Of a stretch of DNA of 64,000 nucleotides, positions 45,738 through 57,153 are shown in pieces. The notes beneath the pieces were generated by a model, which had not been told where the DNA came from, ran no database searches, and saw only the letters and a program-made list of their open reading frames with translations. The first letter of the stretch is position 1. Every line of letters starts with the position of its first letter. The stretch spans positions 11,330,829 to 11,394,828 of the forward strand of contig CM068540.1 of assembly GCA_035048495.1 (NCBI GenBank), in the 5' to 3' direction. The position numbers were made by a program, and so were the translations under genes. The DNA is from Euptelea pleiosperma. Its lineage: Eukaryota; Streptophyta; Magnoliopsida; Ranunculales; Eupteleaceae.

Positions 45738-48700
45738 TCCATGCTTCGTCTAGAGCAACGCTTAGGTAACTTAGAAGCTGAGAAAGCTAAGGGGATCTTT
45801 CCTAGCCAACCCATTGCCAACCCTAAAGGAAATGCCAAAGGGGCAGTATATGAGATCGGATCCCAATCTCAAAGCCAGAATGAGAATTGTCAAGGGGAGG
45901 TGCAAGCTGTAACCACCCTACGATCTGGAAAAACTGTGGACATGGGAGTCCAACCACCACCGGTGCCATCTCCAGCACCCATTACTCGCACCGTGGAAAC
46001 TAATTCAAATCCTACCTCTGCTTCTTCCACCTCTGCACCAACATCTGATATCCCTGTGCAGAAATCGAAGGCTAAAGACAAATCGATTTGTCGAGTAAAG
46101 CCTCCCTTCCCGGACAGACTTGTCCAAGATAAGCGGGATCAGCAATTCTCAGAGATCTTAGACATTTTTAAAGACGTCCAGATCAATATCCCATTCCTTT
46201 CTGCTATCAAGCAAATCCCCTCCTATGCCAAATTTCTCAAGGACTTGTGCACAGTTAAGCGGCGTACGCATGTACCCAAAGCTGCCTTCTTGGCCGAAAA
46301 AGCTACCGCGTTCATTCAACGCAACAGTGTGATCAAACACAAGGATCCAGGTAGCCCAACTATCCAATGTGAAATTGGCGACAACTTTAGCTGCACTGCC
46401 TTGCTAGATTTAGGGGCTAGCGTCAACCTCATACCATTCTCGGTATATCAGCAGTTAGGACTGAAAGATATGAAGCCTACCAATGTCACCCTGAAATTGG
46501 CTGATCAGTCCATCAAGATTCCAAGAGGAATCATTGAAGATGTCCTAGTAAAAGTCGCTGACTTTTATTATCCTGTGGACTTTATCATTCTCGACACCGA
46601 GCCGTGTCAGGATAACCGCATTCCGATCATCTTAGGCCGTCCATTCCTTGCCACCGCGAATGCACACATCGTGTGCCGGGACGGAAACATGTCCATTGCT
46701 TTCGGTAACCTCAAAGCTGAGGTCAACATCTTTCGTTTAATGCAACAAGATGCCGATCGCGAAGTGACCGATGAAATGTGTGCCGTTGAGAGTCTAATCC
46801 CGGACTCCACCGAAGATATTCTTAAGCAGTGTCTAGAACACTTTGGAGCTGACTTTGCAACAGAGTCAGCTATTTCTGATCTCAATGATCTTTTGGAGAC
46901 TGCTCCACTGATAGAGATCCCCGCTCCACTCATCGAGTTTGAGCCTCTGATAACCATGGCCAGAGAACCCATCCTTCCTTTACCTACTGAAGTCAAACCT
47001 CTTCAATCCGTGTCTTCTGTGACACCTATTTCTACTCCATCTGCTCCAAAATTGGAGCTTAAGCCTCTTCCCACAGATCTTTCCTATGCCTATCTTGGTC
47101 CTAAGGAAACCTACCCTATCATTATTGCTTCCGCTTTGTCTGAGAGTGAACGTAAGAAACTTCTCGAGTTGCTCAACGAGCACAAATCTGTGATAGGTTG
47201 GACTATAGATGATATTCGAGGCATAGACCCCTCGGTGTGCCAACATCACATCTATCTCGAGGATGAATCCAAAACCTCGCGAGAACACCAGAGGAGGTTG
47301 AACCCCGTTTTGAAGGATGTAGTCAGGGATGAGGTCCTTAAACTGTTAGATGCGGGTATCATTTATCCCATCTCCGATAGCAAATGGGTGAGTCCTATTC
47401 ATGTCGTCCCTAAAAAGGCAGGATTCACAGTTGTGGAAAATGAGAACAAGGAAATGGTAACCCAGCGCCTGAAGAAAGGGTGGAGAGTCTGCATCGATTA
47501 CCGACGACTCAACACCAACACTAGGAAGGACCATTTTCCTTTACCCTTCATAGACCAAATGTTGGAGAGACTAGCAGGTCACTCCTATTACTGCTTCCTC
47601 GATGGTTACTCAGGATATAATCAAATACCAATCGCCCCTGAGGATCACGAGAAGACAACCTTCACTTGTCCCTTCGGCACTTTTGCCTACAAGCGCATGC
47701 CCTTTGGACTCTGCAATGCACCTGCGACCTTTCAAAGGTGTATGATGAGCATATTCTCTGACATGGTGGAAAAATTCCTCGAAGTCTTTATGGACGACTT
47801 CTCAGTCTTTGGGTCATCCTTTGATGACTGTCTGAACCATCTAGGGCTTGTACTTCACCGCTGTCAAGACAAGCGACTTGTCCTCAATTGGGAGAAATGC
47901 CACTTCATGGTGAAGAAGGGCATTGTTCTGGGACATGTCATTTCCCATCAGGGCATTGAGGTCGACAAAGCTAAAATCGATATCATCTCGACCCTGCCCA
48001 TTCCTAAGTCCGTGCGTGACATCCGATCCTTTTTGGGACACGGAGGATTCTATAGGCGATTCATCAAGGACTTCTCTCAAATCGCTCGACCTCTGTCCCA
48101 TCTTCTGGCTAAAGATAGTCCTTTCGACTTTAATGCTGACTGTGTTAAGGCATTTGAGCGTCTCAAATCTGAGCTCACTACTGCGCCCATTATCCGTCCC
48201 CCGGATTGGACTCTACCTTTCGAGGTAATGTGCGATGCTTCTGACTACGCGTTAGGCGCTGTTCTAGGGCAGAGAGTTGAAAAAAGGTCACACGTGATCT
48301 ACTACGCGAGCAAAACTCTTAACTCTGCCCAAATGAATTACTCCACCACTGAGAAAGAACTCCTGGCGGTAGTCTTCGCCCTTGATAAATTCCGTCAGTA
48401 CCTCTTAGCCACTAAGGTGGTCGTGTATACTGATCATGCAGCCCTTCGTTATCTCATGTCGAAAAAGGAAACCAAACCTCGATTAATTCGATGGATTCTC
48501 TTACTGCAGGAATTTGACCTCGAGATTAAGGATAAGAAAGGAACTGAGAATGTAGTGGCTGATCACTTGTCTAGACTGACTTTAGAGTCATCCTTCGACA
48601 CCCAGCCCATCCCTGAAACCTTTCCAGACGAACAACTGTTCACCATCTCTGTTAATCCTTGGTATGCTGACATTGTCAACTACCTTGTCACCGAAGAAAT

Positions 48701-49347
48701 GCCTTCACACTGGTCAAAACAGGACAAAAGCCAATTCCTAGCAAGAGTTAAGTACTACTCTTGGGATGACCCTTATTTGTATAAATACTGTCCTGACCAG
48801 ATCATTCGTCTCTGTGTCCCTGAGTTGGACCAACTCAATATCTTATCCTCGTGTCATGACCAACCTTGTGGTGGTCATTTCAGCACTAAGAAAACTGCAG
48901 AAAAAGTGCTGCAATGCGGATTCTATTGGCCCACATTATTCAAAGATGCCCACATCTACTGCAAAACCTGTCCTAATTGCCAGCATCTAGGCCGCATCTC
49001 TCAGAGGAACATGATGCCCCTCACTCCCATCCAGGTCGATGAAATATTTGACATCTGGGGCATCGACTTCATGGGCCCCTTTCCCGTTTCCTATGGTTTT
49101 GAGTACATTCTCCTTGCGGTAGATTATGTATCCAAATGGATAGAAGCCATTCCCACCAAGACCAATGACCACAAAGTAGTGGTCAAATTCCTAAAGGAGT
49201 TCATCTTCGCCTGATTCGGTGCCCCTGAGGCCATCATTAGTGATGGGGGCACCCATTTCTGCAATAGGATATTCGCAAAATTAATGAAAAAGTATGGGGT
49301 AACCCACAAGGTTGCCCTAGCTTATCATCCGCAGACTAGTGGTCAAG
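45738..49347 (+). pseudogene. E1 pol: protease, reverse transcriptase, RNase H, integrase (N-terminal part)
   Basis: Same frame as gag; counted from the ATG at 45741, 1157 codons are open. Protease: [20 protein letters not shown] near residue 222 and [40 protein letters not shown] near 580, [34 protein letters not shown], and the catalytic FMDDFSVFG at residues 683-691. RNase [17 protein letters not shown] near 829, [20 protein letters not shown], and [20 protein letters not shown]. Integrase: HHCC zinc finger (residues about 1035-1085) and [18 protein letters not shown] with the first Asp. A TGA at 49212 follows KEFIFA. The frame then continues with [15 protein letters not shown] (second Asp) and ends at the Glu codon 49350-49352, where the solo LTR is inserted. 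Confidence 0.95.
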
Positions 49348-49352
49348 TAGAG

Positions 49353-52200
49353 TGATATTCGCTCAAAAGTGCTTATTTTAAGCACTTATCCTGTTAGCGT
49401 TATCGCACTCTCCTACGTAAAACTGCTCTAATTATCCACTTTTCTACGTAAGAGTCTATCTCATTGCGTAAAACACACTTTTCTGGACGAAATGGTATAT
49501 TTGCATGCATTAAACACATTTTCGGAAGTCTAGATATTAAGCCGTTCTGATAAAGTCTCATTACGCGCTTCTTCTGTCGCAGGAAACCCCGATGGGACGA
49601 TTCTCAAGACTTGTGGGCCCAAATCGATCATGAAAGCCCATTATCAAAGCTTAAAAAGCCCACATGCTATGACTAGAAGATATGGGCCAAATATGGGCTG
49701 AATAAGAGGACCAAAAAGCCGGCCCAAAGAACGAAGAGAGTAGGAGAGCCAATGACCAAGTGACGGACCAAAGCGTTTAAAGCCACATGAGTCAGCAAAG
49801 AATGATGGTCGACTCTACTGGAGAAGCGTGAGGATGTCACAGTGAAGACCAGGGTTCCAGACCCTCCGCCAGTGCTTGTTTCCATTTTTTTTGATACTTT
49901 TTCTCTCATTTCTTCTTATTCTCTCTCTCTCTTCATCTCTCGATCCTCGAATCTACTGACTTAACCCCAGAACTCCTACCCTTCGGCTCTATCTCATCTC
50001 CCTTAGCTTTCTGACCGTTGGATCTTCCATCGGACCGTTGGATCTTCAATCGGACCGTTGGATCTCTCTAGATCCGTCGATCTACCAATCTGGGTCCCAA
50101 TCAAGTCACCATCCATCCGATCGCCTTCAGAATGCCTGTCACATCATCTTGTGAGACGATGGACTTCATCAGTCCATGTGGGCCAGTAGCCGGGCCCATC
50201 AGCATCGACCCGCTGTCCGACCAATTAGTGGACCCCGCGAATTTCAAAAATAATTTTAATTAAATGGGGGGTCCACTAATTGGGGAGATTCCCCATAGAA
50301 AAGTAGCATTTTACTTAAAAAAAAAAAAAAAAAAAAAAAAAATTAAAAATATTTTTTTTATTTAAAAAATACCCTATTTCCATTAATGGAAATAGGGAGC
50401 TTTATAAGAGGAAGGAGAAGGGTTCGTTCGAACCCTAATCCCCCTCAAATCTTCTCCTTTCTCTCCCCCTATCAATCCCGAATTCACCCTTGGCCCCATT
50501 CTTCTTCTTTTTCTTCTTTTCGTTCCACCTTCTTCTTCATCTTCTTCATCACGTTTTCACCGGAGTTGCAAGCTGCAACTCCGGCCGTCACCTACTCTTC
50601 TTCTTCTTTTTCTTCTTCTTCTTCTTCTTCTTCTTCTTCTCCTTCTTCTTCTTCTTCTTCTTTTTCCTTCTCTCCTCTGTCTTCTTCTTCTTGCTTTTCT
50701 TATTTTTCGTTTTCACGTCCTTACCGGAGTTGCAGGCTGCAACTCCGGTCGCCAGCACACCTCTCCGCCTCCACCATCTTCTCCGGCCACAGATGCACTT
50801 CTTGCAACACCACAGCCCTCGCTCCACATCTGCTAACACCGCTGCCACCACCATTAACACAGGTCGAGACCTGCAACTCCGATGAACTTGATCGCCGGAC
50901 TGGTTCTCCTCTCTTCCACGCTCCTCTCATTCACTGTCAACACAAAAAAAAAACCCCAAAGTAGTCCCTCATCTCCATGTTTTCTCAAGGGAGAAAACCC
51001 TAATCTTCCCGTCTCTTAAGCCATCCTCCTCTCTCTTCCTTTCATCTCTTCCTTTCTCAAGCAAAACAGAAAAAAAAACCCAGCAAAAAGAAAAAAAAAA
51101 AAAGCAAGAGAAAAGAGAGGCTGAAGGTGAGAGAGCCGTAGCTCTCTTCCATGGGCTACCCTCCACCATTGGAGCTCATCATTCGGTGGTAGCAGCAGAC
51201 CTGCCCAAAGCCATCCATCCACCTTTCTCCAAGCCGCCCCCTCTCTAAGGAGAACGGCTCCTGCTCCATCACCGGCGAGAAGAGCATCTATCTTTGCCAC
51301 CGTCACTCTCATCCTCTCTCAACCGGAAATCGCCTTGCAACTCTCCTCATCATCGTCATCAAGCTCCGCCACACGCTGCAAAGAGCCACGCTTCTCTCCT
51401 TTGTCGCTGGAGTTGCAGACCTGCAACTCCGGCGTTAATGGTGTTGACGTCTTCAGCCCAGCAACCGGCTTAATCTTCTCCATGACTACACAGCCCCACC
51501 TCCAGCGTACTAGCAGGTAAGCTTTCACTTGCTGCCAAGTTCGGTGCACTAACAACCACATGGCTTGAACCACCCCATACCTTCATCCTTCCATGAGTTC
51601 CTCTCCAAACGTCGGGCTGCAACTAAGCAACATGCACACAGTCAATCCTACGGCCTGCAATGGCCATTCTCATAGACCGATCTTCGTTCACCAACTTATC
51701 CTCCAAGGGTAAGTTTCATGGTAATTTCTTCTTCTTTATTTTTATCTTTCTAGTTCTCTCTCTCTCTCTAAAAATCCCTTTTCTCTCTCCTCCTCTCCTT
51801 CTCTCTATATTTCTACTTTCTCGCTCTAAAACTTTCACTTTCTCTCTCTTAATCTCCACTTCTCTACTTTTCTCTATTTTTCACTCTTTCTCTATCTATC
51901 TCTCTTTCTCTCTCTAGAATGCTTTGTAGTCTAGTTTTGAGTATTGCTCATTTTTATTCAGATATTGTAAGGACATTTTGATTAATGAATGATGAAGTTT
52001 GTTTTTATCTATTATTTCTTGTGATAGTCCGTCAATTTTTGTTCTTATTCGCGTTAATCTGACTAATCCCGAGTGCGGATCTACATCCGACACGAATCCC
52101 TATACAAATCTATAAATTTTGCAGGATAATCGGATAAAAATTACAAATATGTTGAAGTTAGGGTTTCCGTAACCAACGACGCGGAAAATACCTACTTTCA
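49353..52200 (+). mobile_element. Solo LTR L9 (2848 bp) in the E1 integrase
   Basis: TGATATTCGC to CCTACTTTCA, flanked by TAGAG at 49348-49352 and 52201-52205. It is complete and has the family landmarks: B box GGTTCCAGACC (49853-49863), perfect 26-bp palindrome (50372-50397), palindromes CCGGAGTTGCA/TGCAACTCCGG at 50560-50584, 50723-50749 and 51410-51433, and donor AAGG/GTAAGT (51719) with acceptor TTTGCAG (52124). Confidence 0.97.
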
Positions 52201-52811
52201 TAGAGGTTTCTAATCGTCAGATCAAGCAGATCTTGGAGAAGACAGTCATTACCACACGTAAAGACTGGTCTACTCGTCTCCCTGATGCTTTATGGGCATA
52301 CAGAACCGCCTACAAGACCCCACTCAATATGTCTCCCTATCGTCTGTTCTTTGGGAAACCCTGTCATCTTCCGGTAGAGATTGAACATCGTGCCCTGTGG
52401 GCCATTAAGAAACTCAACTTCGACCTCGACTCTGCAGGGGAGGAGAGAAAACTTCAAATGAATGAGTTAGAAGAACTCAGAAATGATGCCTACAACTTGT
52501 CCAAGAATTACAAAGCAAAAATGAAGTGGATACATGACAAGAGCATCCTCAGGAAAGAGTTCCATCCAGGACAGAAGGTCCTTCTTTATAATTCCCGTCT
52601 TCATCTCTTCCCTGGGAAAATGAAATCTAGGTGGACCGGTCCTTATACGGTCACCGCAGTCACATCCTTTGGGGCTATCACTATTGAGGATCCCAAGGAT
52701 CACTCCTCATTCCAAGTAAATGGCCAGCGTCTTAAACAGTTCCATGAACTTGACGTATTATTCATTCAGACTTTTGAGATCGATCTCATCGATCCTGTCT
52801 ATGTCGACTGA
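52201..52811 (+). pseudogene. E1 integrase, C-terminal part
   Basis: Continues the integrase after the duplicated [65 protein letters not shown] and [20 protein letters not shown]. The C-terminal SH3-like region follows: [20 protein letters not shown] and [24 protein letters not shown] text. It ends at TGA 52809. No further stop in 200 codons. By itself it encodes no active enzyme because the core is interrupted. Confidence 0.93.
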
Positions 52812-54729
52812 TGATCCACTCAGTCTCCTGTGCTCCAACTTGGTTGGGGGTGCCTGTCACCTCCGTTGTGTCTGGCTGAAGACGTAAAACTTAGCGCTTT
52901 CGGAAAGGCAATTCCGGTATTCCTAGAGTACATGAGTCTCATGCATTTGTTATTACTGTTATATCTCTGGAAATGCAGGTACATTCATTCTTCCGATCAT
53001 CAGGTACCACACACTGTCGAGTTTCTGCCGACTTGGTAACATCCTTCCTGAATCTTTGCATCATCATCATTGATTTGTTATCATTTTATGTCCCGGTCAT
53101 GAGCACCGAGGACGGTGCTGTATTTTGGTTGGGGGTGGGTATTTACCAAAACTCATGTCTTTATTTAAAAAAAAAAAAAAAAAAAAAAAATTTCTTATTT
53201 TTGGGGTGATTTCCGATGTTCTCCAAAAGTTTTCTAGAATTTCAAAAATGTGTCAAATACCCTGACTTTGATTAGCTGAAAACCTCCGTTAAGTCAGTAT
53301 TGAGGATGTCAATTTTTGTTAGCTTTGAGTCAAGTCAAGCGTGGCTACAGCAGTTTTGAAAACTTAGAAAAACTCAGATTCGGCACAATTGTACACTATC
53401 AACATCAGAGTCATCCTAAGTTTTGAAACTCTAGAAATCCTGTGAGAATAATTGTGGAGACCTAACCCAGTGAGCTTTCGAACCTTTAATCAATTCAAAG
53501 GGTTATACAACAATTTTGAGTCACAAGATGACTCACTATTCTTCATGCCAGCAATATTCGTCGAGAGATCTCATTATCTTTTGCTTCGATCATAAAACTC
53601 GGAACGACATCAACATTGGATTACTTCGACAGAACCTTCTCTATATCCAGTCAAGACAGTATACATGATAGTGCAAACCCTAGAAAATGATTTAGGCCAT
53701 TTTTTTTCTGAAACATTCAGCCTTTTTACTCACCTGAATTATACTTCACTAGAAACCCTTTGAACCTTTCTATAAAAGCCTTTTATTTGCAAACCCATCA
53801 ACCTAAAGTCCAAACCAGCTACGAAATATGACTGGCTACCCTTATTTTGAGATGGACAAAAGAATAACTGATGTGGGTGTACCGTGAAAAAGAAAAGTAA
53901 AGAAGAAGAATCAAAAGGAAAAGAAAGTGGTTCAAGCCAAAAACAAAATATAGAAAGAAAGTATGAAGAAGAGCTGAAAAGAAATTGAGCAGTCTCAGAA
54001 ATATCAAGAAAAAGAGAAAAATACGAAAAAAAGAAAAAGAACCAGATAATGGTGTTACGTCGCAGGAAAAATTCAAGAAAATGGCAATATCCTCTCAAGA
54101 TCTTTGAAATCCTGTATTCCTTTATCTCTCTACACCTGACCTAAGCCTCATTACAACCCAGAAAAGTCCTACTTGATTCTAGGATAGCACGATCATAAAA
54201 TGTGGAGATTGGAGAAAGGGAAGCTATAGAGTTTGATCTGACGTTCCCGAGTGAAGTGGTATTCCAATCATGAGATCTTCTTCTGTTAAAGATGTCCTTC
54301 CTTCAAATAAAACATATGTGAGATCTTTTGCCTCTTTATATTAAATACATCTCCTCACATATAAATGGAGAGAAAAGAAGAAAACCCTTCTTGTGTGATT
54401 CTATTCTGAGTGCTAAACATGTGAGATTTGAGGTCGAGGCAGAAAAACTTAGAGGTGATCTGGAAATCTTTACTGTCGGATGATGAGAATGTTGAGCACA
54501 CACACACGCAGAGTCTGACTATTCTGGGTCATGATTATCAGTCTGTAGTCTTGCCAAAACTTTCAAACTCTTCGCTAGCATGTAACTGTTTTTGCATCCA
54601 TTCAATAATTTGACGAACGGTGTTTTCCCGGAGCTAATATGAAAAAGTGTGCAGCATGTGCAGAGCCCTTTTAAGCTCATTTACTTCGCACTAATTGCCA
54701 AGGATTGGCAATATGCTGGTTGGGGGTTG
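52812..54729 (+). other. E1 3' untranslated region, no envelope-like gene
   Basis: About 1.9 kb between pol stop and 3' LTR. No ORF with a recognisable domain; a poly-A run at 53167-53190. Three copies of the G-rich word GGTTGGGGGT occur (52842, 53127, 54718), the last abutting the 3' LTR. Many Athila elements carry an env-like ORF here; this one does not. Confidence 0.75.
54718..54729 (+). other. Polypurine tract of E1
   Basis: GGTTGGGGGTTG immediately before the TGATATTCGC of the 3' LTR, the position where plus-strand DNA synthesis starts in LTR retrotransposons. It is G-rich, with T instead of A in places. Confidence 0.6.
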
Positions 54730-57153
54730 TGATATTCGCTCAAAAGTGCTTATTTTAAGCAATTATCCTTTTAGCGTTATTGCATTCTCCTACGTAAAAT
54801 ACTCTATTTACCTACTTTTCTACGTAAGAGTCTCTTCTGTTGCGTAGAACACACTTTTCTGGACGAAATAGTATATTTGCATGCATTAAACACATTTTCG
54901 GAAGTCTAGATATAAAGCCGTTCTGATTAAGTCTCATTACGCGCTTCTTTTATCGCAGGAAACCCGATTGGAGAATTTTAAGGGCCCACAACTGACTGCC
55001 AGAGCCTTTAATCAAAGCATAAAGAGCCAATGGACTTAGACAAGAAGAAGTAGGCTGAAGACAGGAAGAGCCAGAGAATCGAAAAAGCCTGAGAGAAAAT
55101 CAAGAGAAAAGGAGAGACAAGCCCTCAAAGAAGAGACTAAGGAGATTAAAGCTTATCAACTAACATAAGATGAGGACTCACTCAGTTGGTAAAGCATGCA
55201 GAAGACCAAGTCAATGACCAGGGTTCAAGACCCTCTACTAGCATTTTCTCTTTATTTTGTAATATTTTCTCTCTCCTCTCTCTAAATCCCATCCTCTCTC
55301 CTCCCTCAAATCTATGACCTACCTTGTCCAAATTCCATCGCCCAATCATCACTGTCCATCTCTACTGTACAATCGCTCAGTCAATCCCCCGATCATCCAT
55401 CTCACCATCTCTTAAAATCCAATGGCCCTCATCACTTCATGATTTAATCCTATGGGCCTAAGCCAAGATGAGATGCGAGCCCATTAGCTGTGATCCACAG
55501 CCCAGCCATTTTAGTGGACCCCTCAACCCTAGATATTTCTTAAATGATTTTTAAAAGAGGCATGTTTTTAAAAGAGGAATATCCTATTGCCATAAAATGA
55601 TTTTTTGAACAAAACTAGGAAGCTTACCAAATTAGAATTTCTTTTTTTTGAAAAGCTTTATCTTTATGGGTCCACTTAAACGGCTAGAACCGTTGAAGGG
55701 AAGGGATAGCCCTTAAAAGATATTAGAAATCATGGGTTTCTAATATAGAAACCCACGGTTTCTATTGTGGGCAGCATGTTCTTCAAGTGGAAAAGAATAG
55801 AAACCCTAAAGCTGTCACATAAAGGGAGCCACGCTCCTTCCATTTCTGCCCCCCCCCCACGTTTTGGAAAAAAAAGAGAAGTCTTTCTCTCTTGCTGCTT
55901 TTGAACCCCGAGCCGTTCTCTCCAAAAGGAGATAGACGTTCTTCTCTTCATGGCTCTCTCCTACGCCCCCATCCATTAACGTCTTCTCTCCCTCTCTCCG
56001 CCAATCCTCATCATTCTCTTCCCAAGAAAAAAAAAATAAAAGAAAAAAAAGAGAAACGAAAGAAGAACAAGGAGAGAAGAAGAAGGGAGAAGGAGAGGAG
56101 GTCCAACCGAATCCATCTCCAGCTTACTCCTCCACCGCCAGTCACTCTACCACCTGTTGCTGTCACGGCCTGCAAGCCGTTAAACCCTTTACCACCGCGC
56201 TGCCAACACCACCATTGCTCCAGCCAGCTCGCACCTGCCCGGCGACCACCATTGCTGTCGCTTACCCCACCGCCTCTCTCTTCTTCTTCACCGTTTTTAT
56301 TTTAGAAAACAAACAAACAGAAAAAAAAGAGGGAAGAAGAAGAAGCAAGAAGAAGAAGGAAGAGCAAGGAGCCGTTGGCTCTTCTCTTGGATCGGCAAGA
56401 AACAGGACTAAAAGTCCCCCTCCATCTCCTGCTGGTCGTCTCTTGTTAGTTGGTGCCACTTTCCACTCCGTGCATAACAGCAACAAACCATCCACTTATC
56501 GCCAGCCACTTCACCCTTCATCGGTTCCACCTCCAAATGCTGAGCAGCTAAAAATTTTGGTGGGCAATCGCTAACTCCACCCTCCATCTTCACTATTAAT
56601 CATAAGCCATCACTACTTCCATCCATAGTAAGGTTCTCTCTCTAAAACTCCACCCATTTTGGTTTTCTCTCTCTAGGCTAGATCTCTTTCTACCTACTAT
56701 TTTTCCATTTTTCTCTCTCTACATTTTTTGCTTCTCTTATTAAATGCTTTGTAGTTAGTTTTAATTGATTGGTCATAAACACTTTGATCTGAGCTTTGTC
56801 ATCCGTATTTCTTTCATTAATGAATAAATATTTTTGGTGTTCTTAATTTCTTTATTTCATGGATAAAATGTGGTTTGACTGATTTTTTGCAATCGTAATT
56901 CTTAGATCTTAGTGAGATTAAAAGAATGTTTTAAATCCTAATTCCTCCATCACTCTCACTTCTTCATAATTCTAAGAAAAATCCATCATTTCATGTTCCT
57001 TATTTGCGCTAACTAACCCCGAGTGTGGACGATACCCGACACAAAACCACTGTGCAAAGAATTGTTATATTTTGTAGGAATAAGTCTCAAAAATTATAAA
57101 TGTGTTGATTCTAGGGTTTTCGAATCCAACGACGCGGAAAAACCCTAGCTTCA
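54730..57153 (+). mobile_element. Nested LTR L10 (2424 bp), second subfamily
   Basis: Begins TGATATTCGCTC and ends CCCTAGCTTCA. After the first 230 bp it departs from the E1 LTR: its U3 carries the tRNA-shaped CTCAGTTGGTAAAGC...GGTTCAAGACC block (55186-55232) also seen at 59240-59291, and lacks the 26-bp palindrome. It keeps an intron-like segment (GTAAGG 56628 to TTTGTAG 57077) and the U5 hairpin region. It probably removed the left half of the E1 3' LTR by recombination between the shared LTR starts. Confidence 0.85.

Noticed and set aside
53739..54098. 119-codon minus-strand frame between E1 integrase and 3' LTR, considered as an envelope-like ORF
   Set aside because: Wrong strand for env, Phe/Ser-rich from an A-rich tract, no signal peptide or motif.
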